Notes: generated by a model not told the origin, from the letters alone. 5,407 bases of DNA from an uncultured Peptococcaceae bacterium (GCA_947307285.1 CAMZIS010000093.1:1-5407); one strand, 5' to 3'; shown: positions 1 through 4,709, counted from the first letter of the stretch. Made by a program: numbers and translations.

Positions 1-468
1 GGGCAGCACGGAAGTGCAGTGCGGGCAGCGGGTAGCGTCATCGGCAACTTCCTGCTTGCAGAAGGGGCACAGCCGCGGCTCTTTTTCAGGCTCTGCTTCT
101 TCCGGCTTCTTGTTAATGCTCATCAGACGGTTGACGCCCTTGATAACGAAGAAGATACAAATGGCGATGAGCAGGAAGTTGATGATCTGGGTGATGAAGA
201 GACCGTAATTGATAGTGGCCACGCCAGCCTCCTGCGCCTGTGCCAGGGTCGCATATTCGCCGCCGTCCATGGCCACGAACATGTTGGTGAAATCCATTTT
301 ACCGGTGAGCAGGGACAGCAGAGGCATAAAGATGTCGCTTACCAAAGAAGTGATGATCGCGCTGAAAGCGGCGCCGATGACAACGCCGACAGCCATGTCC
401 ATTACGTTACCGCGGAAGATAAATTCCTTAAGCTCTTTTACAATACCTTTCTTTTCCTGATCAGCCAT
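1..468 (-). CDS. mscL: Large-conductance mechanosensitive channel MscL with C-terminal zinc ribbon (3' end cut by window)
   Basis: Homopentameric inner-membrane channel that opens under membrane tension and releases solutes on hypo-osmotic shock. 156 residues are visible before the window edge, with no stop. Residues 1-20 form the amphipathic N-terminal helix (MADQEKKGIVKELKEFIFRG). TM1 spans about 22-45 with the typical NVMDMAVGVVIGAAF signature. A periplasmic loop covers about 56-85, and TM2 about 87-112 (QIINFLLIAICIFFVIKGVNRL). An acidic linker rich in Pro and Glu leads to CPFC (134-137) and CPHC (148-151), a CxxC-x10-CxxC rubredoxin-like zinc ribbon, which from memory recurs in MscL of Bacillota and other bacteria. 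The start at 468 has a good GAGGAG ribosome site about 9 nt upstream. The gene has its own likely promoter and lies 174 nt downstream of csp, behind a terminator. The identity is secure; only the last few codons are missing. Confidence 0.96.
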   Translation of the reverse strand, partial: MADQEKKGIVKELKEFIFRGNVMDMAVGVVIGAAFSAIITSLVSDIFMPLLSLLTGKMDFTNMFVAMDGGEYATLAQAQEAGVATINYGLFITQIINFLLIAICIFFVIKGVNRLMSINKKPEEAEPEKEPRLCPFCKQEVADDATRCPHCTSVLP

Positions 469-501
469 ATTTCACACTCCTCTAATTAGTTTTATAAAAA
501 T

Positions 502-529
502 ATTTTATCAGATAGCCCCGAAAAAGCAA
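502..529 (-). promoter_or_regulatory. Probable mscL promoter
   Basis: On the minus strand TTGCTT (529-524) and TAAAAT (507-502) are separated by 16 bp in AT-rich sequence, about 34 nt upstream of the mscL start. It lies downstream of the csp terminator, which fits independent transcription of mscL. The match is fair and is inferred from consensus only. Confidence 0.5.
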
Positions 530-551
530 CCGCAAAACCGATAAAAGAAGA

Positions 552-583
552 AAAATCCCTATTCCGGTCGGAGCAGGGATTTT
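552..583 (-). terminator. Intrinsic terminator of the cold-shock gene
   Basis: A perfect 9-bp stem (552-560 with 575-583, AAAATCCCT/AGGGATTTT) encloses a 14-nt loop that can form a further 3-bp TCC/GGA stem. On the minus strand it is followed by TTTTTCTTCTTTT. It sits about 60 nt past the csp stop and just upstream of the mscL promoter, so it most likely ends the csp transcript. Confidence 0.8.
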
Positions 584-642
584 GTTACCTTATAATACGA
601 TAAAAACAAATAATGGTTCTTTATCTATATTAAGGCTATTGG

Positions 643-840
643 TTACAGCTTAACGACGTTGGCTGCCTGCGGACCGCGGGGACCTTCCACGATGTCGAAT
701 TCCACATTCTGCCCCTCGTCAAGGGTCTTGAAGCCTTCACCCTGGATAGCGGAAAAATGTACGAATACATCATCGCCGTCCTGGCGTTCGATGAAACCAA
801 AACCCTTTTCAGCATTGAACCATTTTACTTTGCCGTTCAT
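643..840 (-). CDS. csp: Cold-shock domain protein (CspA family)
   Basis: A 65-residue single-domain OB-fold protein that binds single-stranded RNA and DNA and acts as an RNA chaperone in the cytoplasm. It is full length for the family. RNP1 is KGFGFI at residues 12-17 and RNP2 is VFVHF at 25-29. W7 in the KVKWFN opening and the GPRGPQAANV tail are also family hallmarks. The ATG at 840 has an ideal AGGAGG site 7 nt upstream. The gene is monocistronic, with an extended -10 promoter giving a leader of only about 27 nt and a terminator downstream. The very short leader argues against the long cold-sensing 5' UTR of E. coli cspA, so the gene may be expressed constitutively. Several paralogues are usual in Bacillota, so no letter is assigned. 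Confidence 0.97.
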   Translation of the reverse strand: MNGKVKWFNAEKGFGFIERQDGDDVFVHFSAIQGEGFKTLDEGQNVEFDIVEGPRGPQAANVVKL

Positions 841-873
841 GAGAAACCTCCTAAAGATTTTATTGGCGGGGAT

Positions 874-902
874 ATTATAGCATGGCAGGTGTATTTTAGC
901 AA
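874..902 (-). promoter_or_regulatory. csp promoter with extended -10
   Basis: On the minus strand TTGCTA (902-897), a 17-bp spacer and TATAAT (879-874) are preceded by TGC, giving an extended -10 element. The predicted start of transcription is near 867, so the leader is about 27 nt. AT-rich sequence upstream could act as an UP element. Confidence 0.85.
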
Positions 903-939
903 CAATAAACGAAACAATTTTGGAATTTTCTAAATATTA

Positions 940-973
940 CAATAGCTAAAAACTATTTTCAATTTTGCTATTG
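940..973 (+). repeat. 7-bp inverted repeat overlapping a -35 box
   Basis: CAATAGC (940-946) and GCTATTG (967-973) are perfect inverted repeats with a 20-nt gap in the divergent csp/zinc-ribbon control region. The right arm overlaps the -35 hexamer of the rightward promoter. It could be an operator or a chance match in AT-rich DNA. Confidence 0.3.
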
Positions 974-999
974 CATTTATGGATAAAGACCATTATAAT
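971..999 (+). promoter_or_regulatory. Near-consensus promoter of the zinc-ribbon gene
   Basis: TTGCAT (971-976), a 17-bp spacer and a perfect TATAAT (994-999). Transcription should begin near 1006, leaving a leader of about 97 nt before the start codon at 1103. It diverges from the csp promoter about 70 bp to the left. Confidence 0.85.
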
Positions 1000-1015
1000 T
1001 CTATCATCCCTACTG

Positions 1016-1092
1016 TTTCTCCTCCGAGGCTTTCCGGTGTCGGACAGCTTCACAGGATACACAGACGACATTAGGAAAACTATTTAGGAGGA
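1016..1092 (+). promoter_or_regulatory. Structured 5' leader with hairpin and possible anti-Shine-Dalgarno
   Basis: GAGGCT (1026-1031) pairs with AGCTTC (1046-1051) and TCCG (1033-1036) with CGGA (1041-1044), giving a 10-bp hairpin with one G·U pair, one 1x1 mismatch and a GTGT loop. Just upstream, TTCTCCT (1017-1023) can pair over 7 bp (one G·U) with the ribosome site AGGAGGA (1086-1092). I recognise no known riboswitch class. Regulation by this leader is inference. Confidence 0.35.
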
Positions 1093-1102
1093 TTAGACAA
1101 CG

Positions 1103-1381
1103 ATGGCATTTGAAGACAGAATACTGACTTGCAAGGAATGCGGCAGGGAATTCACTTTTTCTGCTTCCGAACAGGAATTCTATGCAGAAAAAGGCTTTCA
1201 GAACGATCCAGCCCGCTGCCCTGAGTGCCGCGCCGCCCGCAAGCGCGCCCGCGCTCCTCGCGAAAGAGAAATGTTCACTGTCATTTGCGCAGAGTGCGGC
1301 GTCGAGACCCAGGTCCCGTTCAAGCCCACCGACGATCGTCCCGTGTACTGCCGGGATTGCTTCCAGAAGCTGAGAGGCTAA
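1103..1381 (+). CDS. Double zinc-ribbon protein (CxxC-x17-CxxC family)
   Basis: A 92-residue cytoplasmic protein of unknown function with four CxxC pairs. The N-terminal module has C10/C13 and C39/C42 (CKEC and CPEC), around an FTFSASEQEFYAEKGF core typical of the probable zinc-ribbon family common in Bacillota and other bacteria. A basic linker (RAARKRARAPRERE, about 43-56) follows. The C-terminal module has C62/C65 and C83/C86 with exactly 17 residues between the pairs. All eight cysteines are present, so two zinc sites are likely. The basic linker suggests nucleic-acid contact, which is inference. The ribosome site AGGAGG lies 11 nt from the ATG, slightly long. The gene stands alone behind a strong promoter and a long leader, suggesting high or conditional expression. 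Family assignment is firm; function is unknown. Confidence 0.92.
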   Translation: MAFEDRILTCKECGREFTFSASEQEFYAEKGFQNDPARCPECRAARKRARAPREREMFTVICAECGVETQVPFKPTDDRPVYCRDCFQKLRG

Positions 1382-1444
1382 GCATCTCTCATCAAAGGCA
1401 GCGGAGTTTTAGTCCCGAATCACTTTTATAGCAATTTCAGAGAC

Positions 1445-1477
1445 CGACGCGACCCAACAGGCCGCGCCGATCTTTTT
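1445..1477 (+). terminator. Weak candidate terminator after the zinc-ribbon gene
   Basis: CGACGCG (1445-1451) can pair with CGCGCCG (1463-1469) at six of seven positions across an 11-nt loop, followed by ATCTTTTT. It lies 64 nt past the stop. The mismatch and long loop make it a modest candidate; a second, weaker stem (1496-1501 with 1517-1522) follows. Confidence 0.35.
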
Positions 1478-1539
1478 AGTCAGCAATATTTGATCATCGT
1501 GCCGCGAAAGAGAGAACACGATAATTGTTTTATCCCGTT

Positions 1540-1570
1540 TTGGCAGGAAGCGGAGCATTGCGCGTATAAC
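1540..1570 (+). promoter_or_regulatory. Possible promoter of the redox operon
   Basis: TTGGCA (1540-1545) and TATAAC (1565-1570) are separated by 19 bp, longer than optimal. It is the best candidate upstream of the lipoprotein gene. If it is used, transcription begins near 1577, which would exclude the upstream ATG at 1573 as a start and favour 1627. Confidence 0.3.
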
Positions 1571-1626
1571 TAATGCCAATATGTCCTTTATCTATTTTTG
1601 CACGGAAGAAAGGCTGGTTTACATTT

Positions 1627-2175
1627 ATGAATAAAAAAAGGCTCTCTTTGATCATTTTTACCGTACTATTGGCAGTCCTGCTGCTTGGCTGCGGCGCTAA
1701 CGGCGGCGGCGCTGATGCGGATGGGTTTCCCGACCTTCTTTCTTTTACAGCTCAAACTCTGGCCGGAGACGAATTTACCGCTGCGGATTTTTCAGACGCT
1801 GATCTTACCATGATCAACATCTGGGGAACCTACTGCGGCCCCTGTCTGCGGGAAATGCCCGAACTGGCGCAGCTGGCCAACTCGCTTCCGGACAACGTAA
1901 GAATCATGACATATTGTATAGATGCAGCTGACAACGTCGAAACGGCTCGGGATATTCTGAAAGACGCCGGTTTTGACGGCGTTACCATTATCGACGGCGA
2001 CGGCGACCTGGAAAAGCTGCTGCAGACGCTGCAATATGTACCTACTACCGTTTTTGTTGACAGCGAAGGGCGTCAGGTAGGAGAAGCCGCTATAGGCTCA
2101 CCGGAAAACGTGGCTGAGTTTTATACCAATGCCATCAATGCCGCGCTGATCTCCATTGGGAAGGATGCCATATGA
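1627..2175 (+). CDS. TlpA/ResA-like thioredoxin-fold lipoprotein
   Basis: A 182-residue membrane-anchored thiol-disulfide oxidoreductase acting outside the cytoplasmic membrane. Residues 1-21 form a lipoprotein signal (basic MNKKR, hydrophobic core, lipobox LLGC with lipidated C22), followed by a Gly-rich linker. The thioredoxin fold runs from about 35 to 175: INIWGTYCGPC at 63-73 gives the active-site C70-G-P-C73, and the cis-proline is P139 in YVPTTVFVD. An ATG at 1573 would add 18 residues, but it would bury the signal peptide and has no ribosome site. The start at 1627 has a weak, distant AAGAAAGG. Its stop overlaps the next start (ATGA). The neighbours, a CXXC microprotein and a membrane ferredoxin, suggest it exchanges electrons with that membrane pair. 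The substrate is unknown; reduction of exported proteins, haem-protein thiols or peroxides are all possible. Confidence 0.9.
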   Translation: MNKKRLSLIIFTVLLAVLLLGCGANGGGADADGFPDLLSFTAQTLAGDEFTAADFSDADLTMINIWGTYCGPCLREMPELAQLANSLPDNVRIMTYCIDAADNVETARDILKDAGFDGVTIIDGDGDLEKLLQTLQYVPTTVFVDSEGRQVGEAAIGSPENVAEFYTNAINAALISIGKDAI

Positions 2176-2321
2176 CGACAAAGTCCTTCATCCGTATCCT
2201 GCGCGCGACGATCTTTCTGATCGGAGTCGTTTTTATCGTCGTAGGTCTGTTCCGCGCCGAGCATTTGGAAGTTATGAACAAGGCGGTGAAGATATGTCTG
2301 GAATGCATCGGCATCGGATGA
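2172..2321 (+). CDS. 49-residue single-span CXXC protein (CD1871A-like)
   Basis: A tiny gene that routine annotation easily misses. Its ATG overlaps the lipoprotein gene's stop (ATGA), and its own TGA overlaps the next start in the same way. GGGAAGG lies 7 nt upstream, a good ribosome site. Residues 1-11 are basic (K4, R8, R11), 12-27 form one hydrophobic span (ATIFLIGVVFIVVGLF), and the tail ends KICLECIGIG with C42-L-E-C45. I recognise this ending as that of the CD1871A family of CXXC motif-containing proteins, from memory and without a search. The positive-inside rule suggests the N terminus is cytoplasmic and the CXXC extracytoplasmic, on the same side as the thioredoxin lipoprotein. A redox-relay or assembly role between the flanking proteins is inference. 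Position, spacing, ribosome site and composition together make a real gene very likely. Confidence 0.87.
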   Translation: MTTKSFIRILRATIFLIGVVFIVVGLFRAEHLEVMNKAVKICLECIGIG

Positions 2322-3217
2322 CGCGGGATGCGTCCCTGAAGCGGCATGACCGCTTCCGTTTTCTCTGCCAATTGTCCGCCGCCGCTCTGTTCAACGGCTA
2401 TGCCGCTGGCTTCGCTAAGGGCCGCATCTTCAGCGGGAAAACCAAGCTGCTTTGCGTCCCGGTCCTGAACTGCTATTCCTGCCCCGGCGCTTTTGGGTCC
2501 TGCCCTATCGGCTCCCTGCAGGCTGTTATCGGCAGATCCGGTCACGGTTTCCCCTTTTACGTTCTTGGCATGCTGATGCTGTTCGGACTTATTCTTGGTC
2601 GGCTGATCTGCGGCTTTCTCTGTCCCTTCGGCTGGGTGCAGGACCTGCTGGCTCGGATACCAATAAAAAAGGCAGCTTTACCGCTGAAATTCGATAAGGC
2701 GCTGCGCTATCTTAAATATGTCATCCTCGCTGTTTTCGTTTTGCTGCTGCCGGCCTTACTTACAGATCGCTTCGGTGTGGCCCCGCCCTATTTCTGCAAG
2801 TATATTTGCCCCGCCGGCACCCTTGAAGGCGGCGTGCCCCTGATGCTGCTGAACGGGGAACTGAGAAAACTGGCGGGCGTCCTGTTTGGCTGGAAGCTGT
2901 TTTTGCTGCTGGTCATCCTTGTCAGCGCAGCACTTATACCCCGCAGCTTCTGCCGCTATCTCTGCCCGCTGGGTGCGTTCTATTCCCTGTTCAACCGCTT
3001 CAGCCTCTACCGCATGGAGCTGGACAGCTCGAAATGCGTAGGCTGTAAGAAATGTGAGCAGGTCTGCCCCATGGCTGTAAAGGTCACCGCAGAAATCAAC
3101 AGCGGCGAATGCATCCGCTGCGGCAGATGCAGGGCGGCCTGTCCTGAAGGCGCCATCTCCTGCGGCTTTTTGCCCCTGCATGAAAAGGATGATATAAGGG
3201 CCATCGAAAGAAGCTGA
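2318..3217 (+). CDS. NapH-like polytopic membrane [4Fe-4S] ferredoxin protein
   Basis: A 299-residue inner-membrane electron carrier. Membrane segments lie at about 16-32, 77-100, 134-149 and 185-208. Cysteine motifs in order: C52-x2-C55-x6-C62P, C98GFLC102P, C160KYIC164P and C212RYLC216P (the CxxxCP signatures of NapH/NosR/CcoG-type proteins), then two classical ferredoxin motifs, C240/243/246/250 and C265/268/271/275, each CxxCxxCxxxCP. The ferredoxin part should face the cytoplasm. The open frame extends upstream to 2156, but that stretch overlaps the other genes and is not protein-like; the ATG at 2318 overlaps the preceding stop (ATGA). No strong ribosome site is visible, so translation is probably coupled. 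NapH proper serves periplasmic nitrate reductase, and no nap gene is here. With its partners it probably passes electrons from cytoplasmic ferredoxin or quinol to outside thiols (inference). Confidence 0.9.
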   Translation: MTRDASLKRHDRFRFLCQLSAAALFNGYAAGFAKGRIFSGKTKLLCVPVLNCYSCPGAFGSCPIGSLQAVIGRSGHGFPFYVLGMLMLFGLILGRLICGFLCPFGWVQDLLARIPIKKAALPLKFDKALRYLKYVILAVFVLLLPALLTDRFGVAPPYFCKYICPAGTLEGGVPLMLLNGELRKLAGVLFGWKLFLLLVILVSAALIPRSFCRYLCPLGAFYSLFNRFSLYRMELDSSKCVGCKKCEQVCPMAVKVTAEINSGECIRCGRCRAACPEGAISCGFLPLHEKDDIRAIERS

Positions 3218-3223
3218 GTCCGT

Positions 3224-3270
3224 ATAATAAAAAACCAGGTACGAGAAAATCTCAAACCTGGTTTTATTAT
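3224..3270. terminator. Bidirectional intrinsic terminator between convergent genes
   Basis: AAAACCAGGT (3231-3240) pairs perfectly with ACCTGGTTTT (3256-3265). The loop carries an inner GAGA/TCTC stem (3243-3246 with 3250-3253), and ATAAT/ATTAT arms extend the base past a 2-nt bulge. A- and T-rich flanks serve both strands. It lies between the 3217 stop and the trmB stop at 3274 and should end both transcripts. Confidence 0.88.
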
Positions 3271-3273
3271 GCA

Positions 3274-3915
3274 TCAAACACTGTTTACCGCGCAGGCGTA
3301 ATAGATAGGCTGTCCTTTTGTGCGGAAGCGTTTCTCGTATTCGGTGATAACGCCGGAATCCTCCTCCGACAGGTCATGATCAACGTCGCAAAGACGAAAT
3401 CCCTGCTGCTCAAAAGTGAGCAAAGACCAATTGAACAACTCCTCGTTGTCAGTCTTGAAGCGGATCTCGCCATCATCCCGCAACACCTGCTTATATAACT
3501 GCAAAAACTCGGGCGCGGTCAGGCGGCGCTTGGCGTGCTTGGTCTTGGGCCAGGGATCGGGAAAATTGATATAGATAACGTCGATCTCGCCGGGGGTGAA
3601 AAGCTCCGGCAGAAGCTGGGCGTTGAGCTGCAGCAAATAAAGGTTCTCAGGCAGCTCTTTGACCCGTTCGATGGCCTGCATGACCATCTCCGCCCGCAGC
3701 TCCAGCCCCAGAAAACATACCTCGGGCCGGGCCTCGCAGGATTTCAGTATAAAACGGCCCCGGCCTATGCCTATCTCCAAATGGAGAGGCGCGTCCTGCT
3801 CCCGTCCGAACAGGGAACGCCACTTGCCACGCCAGGCCGGTGCGTCGTTCTCCAGTAATACTCGTTCGTGCGCAGCCACGAATGGCGCGGCCGCCGGGTC
3901 ATGTCTCAATCTCAT
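3274..3915 (-). CDS. trmB: tRNA (guanine-N7)-methyltransferase TrmB
   Basis: A cytoplasmic SAM-dependent enzyme that methylates N7 of G46 in the tRNA variable loop. At 213 residues it is of usual length. The SAM-binding motif is LEIGIGRGRF (46-55), with the acidic end of strand 2 at LGLEL (69-73). The family signature INFPDPWPKTKHAKRR lies at 116-131 and FKTDN at 153-157. TEYEKRF (191-197) and GQPIY (201-205) are the C-terminal TrmB hallmarks. The ATG at 3915 is the first usable start: the same frame is closed by the upstream gene's TAG 30 nt earlier, with no ATG, GTG or TTG between. The ribosome site is weak (GGACTGAG), so coupling to the upstream gene, 27 nt away, is plausible. Identity is firm. 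Confidence 0.96.
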   Translation of the reverse strand: MRLRHDPAAAPFVAAHERVLLENDAPAWRGKWRSLFGREQDAPLHLEIGIGRGRFILKSCEARPEVCFLGLELRAEMVMQAIERVKELPENLYLLQLNAQLLPELFTPGEIDVIYINFPDPWPKTKHAKRRLTAPEFLQLYKQVLRDDGEIRFKTDNEELFNWSLLTFEQQGFRLCDVDHDLSEEDSGVITEYEKRFRTKGQPIYYACAVNSV

Positions 3916-3942
3916 CGAGCTCAGTCCGGTACCTGCAGCGGC

Positions 3943-4287
3943 CTATTCCCAAAGCGCGCCGACTTTATCGTCAAGCTCCTGCTCGCTCATGCCGTCTTTC
4001 TTCAGCCGGCGGGCGATGGCGTCTTCCCAAAAATACGCTTTCTCGCCCATTTTGGCAAACTTCTTGCGGTTAGCGTCCTTACGCAGGGCGCGCATTTTGG
4101 CGTTGCCAGCCACGATCATGCACATGCCCTTGCACTTGACCAGGGCGTCCTGATCAAGGTTGCCGTATTCGGCCTGCAAAAAGGCCATGAGATCGTTGTA
4201 GTAATTCACGAATTCCGTGAATTCCAGCTCGTCTTCCATCCTCACGTACTGGCTCATCTTCGCGTTCAGTTCTTCAAGCGTAGCCAT
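3943..4287 (-). CDS. Uncharacterised 114-residue protein
   Basis: I do not recognise a named family. The product is a soluble, charged, probably all-helical cytoplasmic protein with no signal peptide, no membrane span and no zinc motif. An acidic first half (EDELEFTEFVNYYNDLMAFLQAEY, residues 18-41) leads to KCKGMCMIVAGNAKMRALRKD (51-71), which contains its only two cysteines (C52, C56). A basic stretch (RKKFAKMGEKAYFWEDAIARRLKK) and an SEQELDDKV segment follow. The frame is open up to 4353, but that extension runs into RNase P RNA; the ATG at 4287 has GGAGG 5 nt upstream and is clearly preferred. It lies 21 nt after the RNase P RNA and 27 nt before trmB, so a link to tRNA or RNA metabolism is possible but unproven. 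Confidence 0.82.
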   Translation of the reverse strand: MATLEELNAKMSQYVRMEDELEFTEFVNYYNDLMAFLQAEYGNLDQDALVKCKGMCMIVAGNAKMRALRKDANRKKFAKMGEKAYFWEDAIARRLKKDGMSEQELDDKVGALWE

Positions 4288-4298
4288 ATCAGCCTCCG

Positions 4299-4319
4299 AA
4301 AAAATAGTGCCAAGCAAGT
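4299..4319 (-). terminator. U-tract after RNase P RNA helix P1
   Basis: On the minus strand the 3' strand of helix P1 (4319-4309) is followed by ACTA and six T residues (4304-4299). P1 plus the U-tract may act as an intrinsic terminator or pause. It abuts the ribosome site (4297-4293) of the next gene, so complete termination would leave that gene without a visible promoter. Confidence 0.45.
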
Positions 4320-4672
4320 CTGTAAGCCGGGTTCTGTCATTTAAGACGGACATCTATCTTGGACCGCTGTTGCCAGCGGCCTCCAGCGACCTTGGCGAAA
4401 GGCGGAACGGGCAGCTCCTCATGCCTTTCTCGGGCAAAAGCCCTGCGGTCTTGCTCCGGATGGGGTTTACCTGGCCGGACGGTCTCCCGCCCGCCGGTGC
4501 GCTCTTACCGCACCGTTCCACCCTTACCGGCAAAAGCCGGCGGTTTGTTTCTGTGGCACTGTCCTTAAAGTCGCCTTCACCGGCCGTTAGCCGGCATCCT
4601 GCCCTATGGAGCCCGGACTTTCCTCAGACTGATGCTTTCGCCTTCAGCCCGCGTCCGTCCAACTTACTCAGC
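4309..4672 (-). ncRNA. rnpB: RNase P RNA (bacterial, A-type appearance)
   Basis: The catalytic RNA that, with protein RnpA, cleaves 5' leaders from pre-tRNA. The 5' core GAGGAAAGTCCGGGCTCC (4625-4608) and the 3' core ACAGAACCCGGCTTA (4337-4323) form helix P4. P1 is an 11-bp pairing, 4672-4662 with 4319-4309, three pairs being G·U. P2 is GACGGAC (4659-4653) with GTCCGTC (4351-4345). P6 is GGGCAG (4604-4599) with CTGCCC (4414-4409), a mark of the A type. Other conserved blocks are AGTGCCACAGAAA, GGTGCGGTAAGAGCGCACC and GATAGATG. At about 364 nt the length is normal. Ends are set from P1 and the promoter and may be off by a few nucleotides. The L15 region looks atypical. Open frames across this stretch are not genes. 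Confidence 0.97.
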
Positions 4673-4680
4673 AATTTTTT

Positions 4681-4709
4681 ATTATACCAGCAAGGGACGG
4701 TTTCGTCAA
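4681..4709 (-). promoter_or_regulatory. Strong rnpB promoter
   Basis: On the minus strand TTGACG (4709-4704), a 17-bp spacer and TATAAT (4686-4681) give an almost perfect sigma-A promoter. It predicts transcription from about 4674, matching the 5' end inferred from helix P1. The -35 box contains the TGA stop (4708-4706) of the upstream zinc-ribbon gene. Confidence 0.92.

Noticed and set aside
19..489. 156-codon plus-strand open frame opposite mscL
   Set aside because: It is the antisense shadow of a clearly recognised MscL gene and its translation resembles no protein family I know.
1496..1522. Second stem (ATCGTG/CACGAT) as a terminator or riboswitch
   Set aside because: Only 6 bp with a 15-nt loop and an interrupted T-run. 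It is too weak to call and matches no RNA class I recognise.
1573..1626. Upstream ATG extending the thioredoxin lipoprotein by 18 residues
   Set aside because: No ribosome site, it overlaps the region of the candidate promoter, and it would place 18 mostly polar residues before a standard lipoprotein signal peptide. The start at 1627 gives a textbook signal and lipobox.
2156..2317. 54-residue upstream extension of the membrane ferredoxin frame
   Set aside because: The extension is arginine-rich and not protein-like, and it overlaps the lipoprotein and microprotein genes. The ATG at 2318 forms an ATGA overlap.
2756..3277. 173-codon minus-strand open frame opposite the membrane ferredoxin
   Set aside because: It is an antisense shadow rich in Ala and Gln and crosses the bidirectional terminator. 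The plus-strand frame carries all the cysteine motifs.
4288..4353. 22-residue upstream extension of the 114-residue protein
   Set aside because: It runs into RNase P RNA including helix P1 and lacks a ribosome site, whereas the ATG at 4287 has GGAGG at good distance.
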